Part shown: positions 27,499 through 35,418 of the stretch, one piece after another
Layout of the letters: each line of letters starts with the position of its first letter
How positions within the stretch are numbered: position 1 is the stretch's first letter
NCBI RefSeq assembly: GCF_000010285.1
Contig: NC_010617.1
Coordinates: forward strand, 868,001-932,000
Direction: 5' to 3'
Length of the DNA: 64,000 bases
From: Kocuria rhizophila DC2201
GTDB lineage: Bacteria > Actinomycetota > Actinomycetes > Actinomycetales > Micrococcaceae
Notes under the pieces: model-generated
What the model was told of the DNA's origin: nothing
Database searches by the model: none
The model's input: the letters and a program-made list of their open reading frames with translations, nothing else
Program-made: the position numbers and the translations under genes

Positions 27499-28470
27499 TC
27501 AGTTCGCGTGCAGCTGCGCGTTCAGCTCCACGGTGCCGTTGCGGCGGGGCAGGGCCTCCACCGCACCGGTGGTCGAGTTGCGGCGGAACAGCAGGTTGTC
27601 GGCGCCCGAGAGCTCGGAGGCCTTGACCACGCGGGGCTCCGCGGCGGCGTCGAGCAGGGACACCCGGGTGCCCGCGGTGACGTAGAGACCGGCCTCGACC
27701 ACGCAGTCGTCGCCCAGGGAGATGCCCACGCCCGCGTTGGCGCCCAGCAGGCAGCGCTCGCCCAGGGTGATGCGCTGCTTGCCGCCCCCGGAGAGGGTGC
27801 CCATGATGGACGCGCCGCCGCCGATGTCCGTGTGGTCGTGGACCACCACGCCGGCGGAGATCCGGCCCTCGACCATGGCAGCGCCCAGGGTGCCCGCGTT
27901 GAAGTTCACGAAGCCCTCGTGCATCACCGTGGTGCCCTCGCCCAGGTGCGCCCCCAGGCGCACGCGGTCCGCGTCCCCGATGCGGACACCGGAGGGGACC
28001 ACGTAGTCCACCATGCGCGGGAACTTGTCCACGCCGAACACCGTGACGGCCCCGCTGGCGCGCAGCCGCAGCAGCGACCGGGTCAGCTCCTCGGCGAGCA
28101 CCGGACCGCGGCTCGTCCACGCCACGTTGGCGAGCAGCCCGAACACCCCGTCCAGGTTGATGGTGTTGGGCTGCGCGAGCCGGTGGGAGAGCAGGTGCAG
28201 CCGCAGGTAGGCGTCGGCAGCGTCGCGGGGGGCCTCGTCGAGGTCGATCACCGTGGTCACGATCTCCGAGCGCACGTTGCGGTCCGGGTCCGTGGTCGCG
28301 GCCACGCGAAGGTCCGCCTCGTAGCTGGCGTCCGGGTTCGCGCTCAGGGCGGGGGCGGGGTAGAAGACGTCCAGGACGGTCCCCGCGCGCTCGCCGGCGT
28401 CCACCACGGTGGCCAGGCCCACGCCCGAGGCGACGCGGGAATTGACGGTGCTCTCGCTCGTTGAAGTCAT
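27499..28470 (-). CDS. dapD: tetrahydrodipicolinate N-succinyltransferase (actinobacterial type)
   Basis: 323 aa. The C-terminal half is a left-handed beta-helix of hexapeptide repeats ('[20 protein letters not shown]', then 'GGGASIMG'); the N-terminal half is the actinobacterial DapD domain. It transfers succinyl from CoA to tetrahydrodipicolinate in diaminopimelate/lysine synthesis. Divergent from dapE, the later desuccinylase, across 124 nt. TAGGAT (28482 to 28477) ends 7 nt before the ATG: leaderless. Confidence 0.93.
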   Translation of the reverse strand: MTSTSESTVNSRVASGVGLATVVDAGERAGTVLDVFYPAPALSANPDASYEADLRVAATTDPDRNVRSEIVTTVIDLDEAPRDAADAYLRLHLLSHRLAQPNTINLDGVFGLLANVAWTSRGPVLAEELTRSLLRLRASGAVTVFGVDKFPRMVDYVVPSGVRIGDADRVRLGAHLGEGTTVMHEGFVNFNAGTLGAAMVEGRISAGVVVHDHTDIGGGASIMGTLSGGGKQRITLGERCLLGANAGVGISLGDDCVVEAGLYVTAGTRVSLLDAAAEPRVVKASELSGADNLLFRRNSTTGAVEALPRRNGTVELNAQLHAN

Positions 28471-28594
28471 GGCTCCATCCTAAGCGGGCAGGCGTGCCGC
28501 CCCTCCCGCGCCCGACGCCGCGGCACCAGCTGGTCGGGCGGCAGTCGGGTCGTTCCCGGCGGGCTGCAGGGCCCCGGTGACTATGCTGGCCGCC

Positions 28595-29701
28595 ATGGCA
28601 TCCGATCAGCAGACACCCGTACTCGACCTCACCATGGACCCCGCGGACCTCACGGCCGCGCTCGTGGACGTGGAGTCCGTCTCGGACCACGAGGGGCCGC
28701 TCGCCGACGCCGTGGAGGCGGCCCTGCGCGAGCTGCCGCACCTCACGGTGCACCGGGACGGGGACACCGTGGTGGCCCGCACCGAGCTGGGACGGGACGA
28801 GCGGGTGATCCTGGCCGGGCACCTGGACACCGTGCCCCTGCCCACCGTGGAGGGGGCGCTGGGCGCGGTGCCGTCCGTGCGGCGTCGTGAGGGGGACCGG
28901 GACGTGATCTACGGCCGCGGCACCACGGACATGAAGGGCGGGGTGGCGGTGCAGCTCGCGCTGGTGCAGCAGCTGCGGGAGCCGAACCGGGACGTCACGT
29001 ACGTGTTCTACGACCACGAGGAGGTCTCCAGCGACGCCAGCGGTCTGGGGCGCGTGATGCGCAACGGGCCCGAGCTGCTCGAGGCGGACTTCGCGGTGCT
29101 GCTGGAGCCTACCAACGGCACGGTGGAGGGCGGGTGCAACGGCACCATGCGATTCCGGATCACCACCCACGGCAAGGCCTCGCACTCGGGGCGCGCCTGG
29201 ATCGGGGACAACGCGATCCACAAGCAGGCGGAGCTGCTGGAGCGGCTGGCGCGCTACGAGCCGCGGACCGTCACCGTGGAGGGCCTGGACTACCGCGAGG
29301 GGCTCAACGCCATCCGGATCGGCGGGGGAGTGGCCGGCAACGTGATCCCGGACACCGCGTGGGTGGAGGTCAACTACCGATTTGCCCCGGACAAGACGCT
29401 GCAGCAGGCGCAGCAGCACGTGCGCGAGGTGTTCGAGGGGTACGAGATCGAGTGGCAGGACCTCTCCCCGGCGGCGCGCCCCGGACTGGACCGCCCCGCC
29501 GCCGCGCAGTTCGTGGCCGCGGTGGGCCAGGAGCCCATGCCCAAGTACGGCTGGACGGACGTCGCCCGTTTCTCGGAGGCAGGGGTGCCCGCCGTGAACT
29601 TCGGTCCGGGGGACGCCCTGCTGGCCCACACGGACGACGAGCACGTGGTCGACGACGCCGTGCGCGCGTGCCACCGGGCGCTGTCCCAGTGGTTGTCCTG
29701 A
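28595..29701 (+). CDS. dapE: succinyl-diaminopimelate desuccinylase
   Basis: 368 aa M20 metallopeptidase-fold enzyme that removes succinate to give LL-diaminopimelate. Zinc ligands visible: His in 'LAGHLDTVP' (about residue 77), Asp in 'GRGTTDMKGG' (about 111), Glu pair in 'DHEEVSS' (about 144-145), Glu in 'LLEPTNG', and the late His in 'AHTDDEHV'. TATGCT (28582-28587) ends 8 nt before the ATG, so leaderless. Divergent pairing with dapD is conserved in actinobacteria. Confidence 0.93.
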   Translation: MASDQQTPVLDLTMDPADLTAALVDVESVSDHEGPLADAVEAALRELPHLTVHRDGDTVVARTELGRDERVILAGHLDTVPLPTVEGALGAVPSVRRREGDRDVIYGRGTTDMKGGVAVQLALVQQLREPNRDVTYVFYDHEEVSSDASGLGRVMRNGPELLEADFAVLLEPTNGTVEGGCNGTMRFRITTHGKASHSGRAWIGDNAIHKQAELLERLARYEPRTVTVEGLDYREGLNAIRIGGGVAGNVIPDTAWVEVNYRFAPDKTLQQAQQHVREVFEGYEIEWQDLSPAARPGLDRPAAAQFVAAVGQEPMPKYGWTDVARFSEAGVPAVNFGPGDALLAHTDDEHVVDDAVRACHRALSQWLS

Positions 29702-29722
29702 TCCGCCACGTAGCCTGAGCAC

Positions 29723-30601
29723 ATGACTTCCCCGGACACGACCCCCGACCCGCTGCCCGAGCCCGCCGGACCCGCCGAACGCCACAAGGGCCCCGTGGTG
29801 CTGCGCCGCGCCCAGCTGCAGCGGCGCACCTCCGACCAGCGCTTCCTGGACCAGCGACCGGCCGAGCCGGACGACTTCACCCGCACGGACCCGTGGCGCG
29901 TGCTGCGCATCCAGGCCGAGTTCGTGGAGGGCTTCGACGCGCTCGCGAACCTCGGCCCCGCGATCACGGTGTTCGGCTCCGCGCGCACCGCTCCCGGGCA
30001 CCCCGAGTACGAGCTCGGCCGTGAGCTCGGGCGGCAGATCGGCGCCGCGGGCTATGCCGTGGTCACCGGCGGTGGGCCGGGCGTCATGGAGGCCGCCAAC
30101 CGTGGCGCGGTGGACGTGGGGGCTCACTCGGTGGGCATCGGCATCGAGCTGCCGCACGAGCAGCACCTGAACCACTGGGTGGACCTGGGCATCAACTTCC
30201 GGTACTTCTTCGCGCGCAAGACCATGTTCGTGAAGTACAGCCAGGGCTTCGTGGCGCTGCCCGGCGGCTTCGGCACCCTGGACGAGCTGTTCGAGGCGCT
30301 GACCCTGGTGCAGACCGGCAAGATCACCCGCTTCCCCGTGATCCTGGTGGGCACCGAGTACTGGGGTCCGCTGCTGGACTGGATCACGGGCACGCTCGTG
30401 GCCGGTGGCAAGGTGGCCGAGACAGATCTCGACCTGCTGCGCGTGGTGGACACCGCCGAGGAGGTCGTGGAGATCCTCGCCTCGGTCCACGCCGAGGACC
30501 CCGACATGCAGGTTCCCGACGCCGCCGCGCCCCGCCCCGGGGCCGACGCCGCCGGGGACCACGACCTGCCAGGGGAGCCCGCTCCCGGTTCCGGGGCATG
30601 A
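29723..30601 (+). CDS. LOG-family (TIGR00730) nucleoside 5'-monophosphate phosphoribohydrolase-like protein
   Basis: 292 aa. Core motifs 'GGGPGVMEAANRGA' and 'LPGGFGTLDELFEAL' (PGGxGTxxE) mark the LOG/lysine-decarboxylase-like fold, which cleaves ribose 5-phosphate from (modified) AMP. About 60 extra N-terminal and 35 Pro/Ala-rich C-terminal residues flank the core. TAGCCT (29711-29716) ends 7 nt before the ATG (leaderless). It follows dapE by 21 nt and overlaps the next gene (ATGA). Annotated in mycobacteria next to dapE as well; the physiological substrate is not set by sequence. Confidence 0.85.
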   Translation: MTSPDTTPDPLPEPAGPAERHKGPVVLRRAQLQRRTSDQRFLDQRPAEPDDFTRTDPWRVLRIQAEFVEGFDALANLGPAITVFGSARTAPGHPEYELGRELGRQIGAAGYAVVTGGGPGVMEAANRGAVDVGAHSVGIGIELPHEQHLNHWVDLGINFRYFFARKTMFVKYSQGFVALPGGFGTLDELFEALTLVQTGKITRFPVILVGTEYWGPLLDWITGTLVAGGKVAETDLDLLRVVDTAEEVVEILASVHAEDPDMQVPDAAAPRPGADAAGDHDLPGEPAPGSGA

Positions 30602-32076
30602 GCCGGGCCCGGGACACGGGGCGGAGGCATTCGGGGGACCGGGCCCGCAGGGACGCGGCCACGGCCGACGGCGTGGCCCCCGGACCCGCCGCCGCCGCCG
30701 CGAGGTGGGACGACGCGCCTTGCCCCGCGGAGGCGGAGCGCCGGGCGGGCCCCGGGCACCCCTCCAGCGCGGACGACGGGGCGGGCGGTGCACCGCGCGC
30801 CGCCGGAACGGTGACCGTCGAGGACGCGCTCACCGCGCGGCGTCGTCCGTGGCGGGCGGCCCTGGGCGGCGCGTGGGCTCGGAGCCCGTGGTGGCTCGCG
30901 GTGCTCGCGCTCTACGGACTCTCCCGGGTGTGGGGGTGGGCGGTCTTCAGCGTGGTCGGCGGGCAGCAGGGGCCGGGGCCGTGGGGCCAGGGCCCCCTGG
31001 GCTACCTCGACTTCGTGGCCACGTGGGACTCGGACTGGTACCGCACCATCTTCGAGCACGGCTACCCCTCGGAGCTGCCCCGGGACTCCCTGGGCACGGT
31101 GCGCGAGAACCCCTGGGCGTTCTACCCCGTGTTCCCCCTCCTGGTGCGGGGCATCACCGAGGTCACCGGGACCGGCTGGGCGGGCACGGCTTCCACCGTG
31201 TCCCTGCTCGCCGGTTTCGGGGCGGCGCTCGTGCTGTATCGCCTCACGTGCACCGCCCCCGTGATGAGCACCCCGCGCACGCGCGGCGGCGCCTCCGTCC
31301 CGGCGCTGTGGGCCGTGGCCGTGTTCGCGTTCAACCCCGTGGCACCGGTGCTGCAGACCCCCTACGCGGAGGCGCTCAGCCTGCTGTTCCTGCTCAGCGC
31401 CATTCTGTGCGTGGTGCGCGGACGGGCCGCGGGGGCGGCGGTGTTCGTGGTGCTGCAGGCGCTCACCCGGCCCACCGGCGTGGCACTGGCCGCGGCCCTC
31501 GGCGTGTGGTGGCTGTGGCGCAGCGTGCGGGACGTGCGGGCGCGGTGTCGTGCCTGGTACCGCTGCGCCGACCGGTGGCTCGCGGTCGCGCTGCTGGCGT
31601 GCGCGGCGGCGCTGGCCTGGCCGGTGATCGCGTGGGCCGTCACGGGGGAACCCACGGCGTACACGGAGACCGAGGCCGCGTGGCGCGGCTCCTCCGGCGT
31701 GGTTCCCGTGCTGCCGTGGTTCGCCCAGGCCACCCGGTTCCTCGGGCCCGTGGCGGGGCTCCTCGCGCCCGTGCTGCTCGTGGCCGCCGCGGTGCTCGTG
31801 CTGCGCAGCGGCCCCGTGCGCAGCGCCCTGCCGTTCTTCGTGCGGGTGTGGCTCGCCGCGTACGGGTGCTACCTGCTGCTGGTGCTCAACCCGCAGAGCT
31901 CCACGTTCCGGCTGCTGCTGCCATGGGCCCCGCTGGCCGCGGCCCTCGTGCGGGTGAGCGACTCCCGGGCGTACCGCGTGCTGCTGGTGCTGGGCGGGGC
32001 CCTCCTGCAGCTCGTGTGGGTCGGGTGGCTGTGGCACTGGAAGCAGCTGCCCGGCGGCGGGGACTACCCGCCCTGA
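30598..32076 (+). CDS. GT-C/PIG-V-like membrane mannosyltransferase
   Basis: 492 aa. About 85 residues of low-complexity tail, then some eight to ten TM helices. The first loop has 'FVATWDSDWYRTIFEHGYP' and 'NPWAFYPVFPLLVR', the acidic loop and AFYPxFP pattern of PIG-V-type polyprenyl-phosphate-dependent mannosyltransferases. It probably glycosylates lipids or proteins outside the membrane; donor and acceptor are unknown. ATG overlaps the LOG gene stop. One copy of the recurrent 10-mer lies in the disordered tail (30837). Confidence 0.75.
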   Translation: MSRARDTGRRHSGDRARRDAATADGVAPGPAAAAARWDDAPCPAEAERRAGPGHPSSADDGAGGAPRAAGTVTVEDALTARRRPWRAALGGAWARSPWWLAVLALYGLSRVWGWAVFSVVGGQQGPGPWGQGPLGYLDFVATWDSDWYRTIFEHGYPSELPRDSLGTVRENPWAFYPVFPLLVRGITEVTGTGWAGTASTVSLLAGFGAALVLYRLTCTAPVMSTPRTRGGASVPALWAVAVFAFNPVAPVLQTPYAEALSLLFLLSAILCVVRGRAAGAAVFVVLQALTRPTGVALAAALGVWWLWRSVRDVRARCRAWYRCADRWLAVALLACAAALAWPVIAWAVTGEPTAYTETEAAWRGSSGVVPVLPWFAQATRFLGPVAGLLAPVLLVAAAVLVLRSGPVRSALPFFVRVWLAAYGCYLLLVLNPQSSTFRLLLPWAPLAAALVRVSDSRAYRVLLVLGGALLQLVWVGWLWHWKQLPGGGDYPP

Positions 32077-32201
32077 CGCCGCCCACGGGCCCCGCGGCAG
32101 CACGGGGCACGACGACGCCGCGCGTCTCGCCGCGCGGCGAGAACCACCCGGCCGGGGCTCGCTCGGGCGTGGGCGGCGTCACGGCAGGGGCTCGCGTTCG
32201 G

Positions 32202-32235
32202 TAAGATGGTTCGGTCAGTACACACGAAGAGGAGC
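32202..32235 (+). promoter_or_regulatory. DUF3117 gene promoter -10 and ribosome site
   Basis: TAAGAT at 32202-32207 is a good -10; GAGGAG at about 32230-32235 precedes the ATG at 32242. Confidence 0.5.
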
Positions 32236-32241
32236 TCATCA

Positions 32242-32409
32242 ATGGCGGCCATGAAGCCGAGAACGGGTGACGGACCCATGGAGGTCACCAAAGAAGGACG
32301 CAGCCTGATCATGCGGGTCCCCCTGGAAGGCGGCGGACGCCTCGTGGTCGAGCTCAAGGCGGACGAGGCCGCCGAGCTGCGCGAGTGCCTCGCCGGTGTG
32401 ACCCAGTAG
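32242..32409 (+). CDS. DUF3117 small protein
   Basis: 55 aa. 'MAAMKPRTGDGPMEVTKEG' and 'MRVPLEGGGRLVVEL' are the near-invariant hallmarks of DUF3117, a tiny protein found throughout actinobacteria without known function. Own promoter, strong ribosome site and a dedicated terminator suggest high, independent expression. Its place between the dapE region and the methyltransferase matches mycobacterial gene order. Confidence 0.92.
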   Translation: MAAMKPRTGDGPMEVTKEGRSLIMRVPLEGGGRLVVELKADEAAELRECLAGVTQ

Positions 32410-32435
32410 TACCCGGCCCCCACCGTCCTTACCCC

Positions 32436-32465
32436 GAGAGCCCCCCACCACGGTGGGGGGCTCTC
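32436..32465 (+). terminator. terminator after the DUF3117 gene
   Basis: Perfect inverted repeat GAGAGCCCCCCACC / GGTGGGGGGCTCTC, effective stem about 12-13 bp with a tiny loop, 27 nt past the stop. Confidence 0.8.
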
Positions 32466-32629
32466 GCGCACCCGGGACCGCCTCTCCGGGGCCGCGGGCC
32501 GCGGTCACTGTGTGCGCCGCACGAGCCGGGTCCGCTCGGCCCGCACCCGCGGACGGGCGCGGTGCAGACCCTCAGAACGCACGGGTGCCCCGGGCGGGGA
32601 GCGGAAATCCCGGGCCCGGGGCCGCGTGA

Positions 32630-33001
32630 TCAGGCGGCCCAGTGCGCCCCGAGCGTGGTCCCGGCCGCTGCGGCGAGCAGGCTCCACAGCAGGGTGCCGA
32701 GCACCGCGGCCAGGGCGGCGCCGCCACGACGCTCCCGCAGCAGGCGCACGGTGTCCACCATCGCGGTGGAGAACGTGGTGTAGCCGCCGCACAGTCCGGC
32801 TCCCAGGGCCGCGGTCCACAGCGGGCCGAGCAGCAGGCTCAGACCGCTCACCAGGCCCAGCACGAACGAGCCGAGCACGTTGACCAGCACCGTGGCCAGG
32901 GGGAACGGCCGCCGCTGCCGCGAGGTCACCAGACGGTCCGTGAGCAGACGCAGGGCGGCGCCGAGACCTCCGCCCAGGGCCACGGCGAGCGCGGCGATCA
33001 C
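32630..33001 (-). CDS. crcB: CrcB/Fluc fluoride channel, subunit 1
   Basis: 123 aa with four TM helices, the Fluc size. 'GGGLGAALRLLTDR' near residues 10-23, 'NVLGSFVLG' (the pore Asn, about 41) and 'GGYTTFSTAM' (Phe-box and polar track, about 73-82) are intact. GTG at 33001 overlaps the stop of the second crcB by 4 nt. Paired different subunits suggest a heterodimeric channel, as in several Gram-positive bacteria. Exports fluoride. Confidence 0.9.
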   Translation of the reverse strand: MIAALAVALGGGLGAALRLLTDRLVTSRQRRPFPLATVLVNVLGSFVLGLVSGLSLLLGPLWTAALGAGLCGGYTTFSTAMVDTVRLLRERRGGAALAAVLGTLLWSLLAAAAGTTLGAHWAA

Positions 33002-33435
33002 CGCTGGCCCCTGCTGCGCGGCTCAGCGCCGGGAGCACCGGCACGGACCCGCGCACCGCACAGCACGCCCGCCCCGGCGGCGAGCAGCCCGGCCAGGAGC
33101 ATCACCGCCGCGGTGAGCACGGCCTGACCCGTGCCACCGGCGGCGAGCTGGTCCCATAGGTCCTGCGCGAACGCGGAGTAGGTGGTGAAGCCTCCCAGCA
33201 GCCCCGTGCCGAGCACGAGACGGGTGGAGTGCGCGCGGGGGGTTTCGTCCCCGGGCCGGGTGAGGGCTTCAAGCAGCAGACCCAGCAGGAACGCGCCCAG
33301 CACGTTGCAGCCCAGCGTGGCCCAGGGCCACCCGGAACCGGTGGCGACCACGTGGGTGACGCCCCAGCGGAGCACGGATCCCACGGCTCCGCCTGCCGCC
33401 ACGAGCGGGACGTCCCGCGCGAGGGGTCGGATCAC
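32998..33435 (-). CDS. crcB: CrcB/Fluc fluoride channel, subunit 2
   Basis: 145 aa, four TM helices. 'GGAVGSVLRWGVTHV' (about 15-29), 'NVLGAFLLG' (about 44-52) and 'GGFTTYSAFAQD' (about 80-91) are the channel motifs. GTG at 33435 overlaps the methyltransferase stop, and its own stop overlaps the next crcB start, so the three genes form one tightly coupled operon. The basic C-terminal tail of about 18 residues is longer than usual. Confidence 0.9.
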   Translation of the reverse strand: MIRPLARDVPLVAAGGAVGSVLRWGVTHVVATGSGWPWATLGCNVLGAFLLGLLLEALTRPGDETPRAHSTRLVLGTGLLGGFTTYSAFAQDLWDQLAAGGTGQAVLTAAVMLLAGLLAAGAGVLCGARVRAGAPGAEPRSRGQR

Positions 33436-34064
33436 CGGCGGACGGCCAGCAGCACGCCCGTGCCCGTGGGCAGCAGGGCCGTGGACAGCCGGGGCTCGTC
33501 CCGCAGGGTGCGCACGACCTCCCGCATGATCACGGTGTCCTCCTGGCGCTGCGCGGGCTGGGGGACCTGGTCCCCGTGCAGGGCGTCGTTGACCACGAGC
33601 ATCCCGCCGCGGCGCAGCAGCCGGGCGCCCTCGATCACGTAGTCGGCGGTGTTGGCCACGTCCGCGTCGACGAACACCATGTCGTAGGCGTTCTCCGTGA
33701 GCCGGGGCAGCACGAGGCCCGCGGCCCCGGAGATCGTGCGGGTGCGCTTGGTCTCGAAACCGGCCTCGCGGAAGGTGTCCCGCGCGGCGCGCAGGGCGCG
33801 GATGTCGGTGTCGATGGTGGTCAGCACGGACTCAGCGGGCATGCCCCGCAGCAGCGCGAGCCCGGAGACCCCCGCACCGGTGCCCACCTCCACGACCGTG
33901 GCGGGACGCGCGGAGGACGCCAGCACGCCCAGCAGCGCCGCGACCGCCGGGGTCACGGGGTCCAGCCGCAGGGCGAGGGAGCGCTCGCGGGCCCGGAAGG
34001 CCGTCTCGTCCTCCGTGGCGTAGGCCTCGCAGTAGGCCCAGCTCGTGGTCTTGTCCGTGGTCAT
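33432..34064 (-). CDS. class I SAM-dependent O-methyltransferase (type 3)
   Basis: 210 aa. SAM site 'VVEVGTGAGVSGLALL' (about 57-72), acidic 'TIDTD' after it, and 'MVFVDADVANTADYVIEGA' (about 123-141) are catechol O-methyltransferase-like features; metal-binding Asp/Asn residues are present. Orthologues lie next to sigE in mycobacteria; the substrate is unknown. A TAGGCT hexamer (34168 to 34163) may be the -10, with a leader of about 90 nt. First gene of the operon ending in the crcB pair. Confidence 0.82.
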   Translation of the reverse strand: MTTDKTTSWAYCEAYATEDETAFRARERSLALRLDPVTPAVAALLGVLASSARPATVVEVGTGAGVSGLALLRGMPAESVLTTIDTDIRALRAARDTFREAGFETKRTRTISGAAGLVLPRLTENAYDMVFVDADVANTADYVIEGARLLRRGGMLVVNDALHGDQVPQPAQRQEDTVIMREVVRTLRDEPRLSTALLPTGTGVLLAVRR

Positions 34065-34320
34065 GGACGCGGGGTGTCCTTCGCTGCCGTGTGAGCCGGG
34101 ATCCGCGGACCCCGGAACGTGGTGTGCGGTGCTCCGGCACGTGCCGGGACGTCGCGGGCCCCAGCCTATCGCGGTCCGCGCGCGCGCCGGGGGGGGGCAA
34201 CGCCCTGGGGTGTCCAGATCGCTGTCAGGCTGCTGTTCCACAATGGGTGCGGATCGGCGGCCCGGAGACGGCCGCCCGGGACGGGCGTCCCGGAGCAGGA
34301 CGGTGAGGGAGAGGACGCGG

Positions 34321-35007
34321 GTGGTCACACGGATGACGACGCGCGCGGCGCGGGCCGTGCGACGGCCGAGCCGACGCGGCATCGGGCTCGTGGCGGCGTT
34401 CGCCGCGTGCCTGTGCGTGGCCCTGCTGACCACCGCGGTGTGGAACGTGGGCCGCCAGGTGCAGCGCGAGCAGGCGGCCGCGGCGCGCACGGCGGCGTCG
34501 TGGTCTCCCGGTCCGCGCGCGATGGTGGACACCACCTCGCACGCGGACATCCAGTCCCTGCGCGCCCAGGGCTGGGCGGTGCCCGGCCTGGCCGCGGAGG
34601 GGTACCGGGTCGCGGACGTGCGCCGGACCCGTGTGGGGGACCAGCCCGCCGTGTCGATCTCCCTGCACAACGACCACGACACCGTGGAGATCGTGGAGCA
34701 GCGCGGCACGGTCAACCCCGACAACCCCCTGGACGGCGTCACACAGCTGCCCGTGAGCGCGGAGGGCATGCACCGCTCGGCCATGTCCGGATCCCGGCTG
34801 TGGGTCGAGCGCGGGGACCCCTGGCGCGCCGTGATGGTGCGCCCGGACGCCGTCTACACAGTGTCCTCGGACTCGCCCCCCGCCACCATGGCGCAGACCG
34901 TGAGCGCCATCGTCGCCGAGGACCGCGGGCGCGTGAGCCTGCCCTCGCAGGACGACGAGGACTTCGGGTCCACCGTGGTGGACGGCCTGCGGAAGATCCT
35001 CGGCTAG
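34321..35007 (+). CDS. single-span membrane protein upstream of tatB, possible anti-sigma C-terminal-domain relic
   Basis: 228 aa from GTG 34321, which has GGGAGAGGA 5 nt upstream; ATG 34333 is an alternative. A basic cytoplasmic tail precedes one TM helix (about 23-45), then an extracytoplasmic domain of about 170 residues with 'WAVPGLAAEGYRVADVRRT' and 'AVYTVSSDSPPATMAQTVSA'. No zinc-finger HxxxCxxC motif is present. In related actinobacteria this slot holds sigE, its anti-sigma factor and HtrA. The extracytoplasmic segment could be what remains of such an anti-sigma factor; that is inference. No enzyme family recognised. Confidence 0.55.
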   Translation: MVTRMTTRAARAVRRPSRRGIGLVAAFAACLCVALLTTAVWNVGRQVQREQAAAARTAASWSPGPRAMVDTTSHADIQSLRAQGWAVPGLAAEGYRVADVRRTRVGDQPAVSISLHNDHDTVEIVEQRGTVNPDNPLDGVTQLPVSAEGMHRSAMSGSRLWVERGDPWRAVMVRPDAVYTVSSDSPPATMAQTVSAIVAEDRGRVSLPSQDDEDFGSTVVDGLRKILG

Positions 35008-35045
35008 CGCCCCGGCGTGCCGAGGGGCGTTGATAGGCTCGTCTG

Positions 35046-35399
35046 GTGTTCGGGATTTCTGGCGGGGAAGCCATCATCATTCTCATCGTGGCCCTGGTGG
35101 TCATCGGCCCGGAGCGGGTTCCCGAGTACGCGCAGAAGTTCAAGGAGATGGTCAAGGCCGTCCGCGGCTACGCCACCGGCGCCACCGCCGACCTCAAGGA
35201 GAGCCTGGGCCCGGAGTTCGCGGACCTCGACTGGCGCAAGCTCGACCCCCGGCAGTACGACCCCCGCGTGATCGTGCGCGAGGCACTGCTCGAGGACGAC
35301 GACCCCGCGCCCCAGCACGCCACGCCCGCGACGGTGACACCCACGGTGCGCCGCCTGGCCCGCGGCGAGCGGGCGCCCTTCGACACCGAGGCCACCTGA
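35046..35399 (+). CDS. tatB: Sec-independent translocase subunit TatB
   Basis: 117 aa. N-terminal TM helix with 'MFGISGGEAIIILIVALVVI' then 'GPERVPEYAQKFKEMVKAV', the Gly-Pro hinge plus amphipathic helix of TatA/TatB; the initial Glu8-like acidic residue and length favour TatB. It receives folded twin-arginine substrates with TatC. TAGGCT (35034-35039) ends 7 nt before the GTG at 35046, so leaderless. Converges on mrp. The recurrent 10-mer starts right after its stop. Confidence 0.88.
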   Translation: MFGISGGEAIIILIVALVVIGPERVPEYAQKFKEMVKAVRGYATGATADLKESLGPEFADLDWRKLDPRQYDPRVIVREALLEDDDPAPQHATPATVTPTVRRLARGERAPFDTEAT

Positions 35400-35418
35400 G
35401 CGGCGTCGTGCGCCGGTC

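Noticed and set aside
26219-30793. A very long open frame on the minus strand spanning galE and regions antisense to dapE and LOG
   Set aside because: GC-rich DNA leaves many antisense frames open. Only the galE part (to 27235) has a start signal, motifs and natural composition; dapD, dapE and LOG occupy other frames.
34065-34160. Possible fluoride riboswitch before the methyltransferase-crcB operon
   Set aside because: The leader lacks the recognisable crcB-motif core; the match is only by context.
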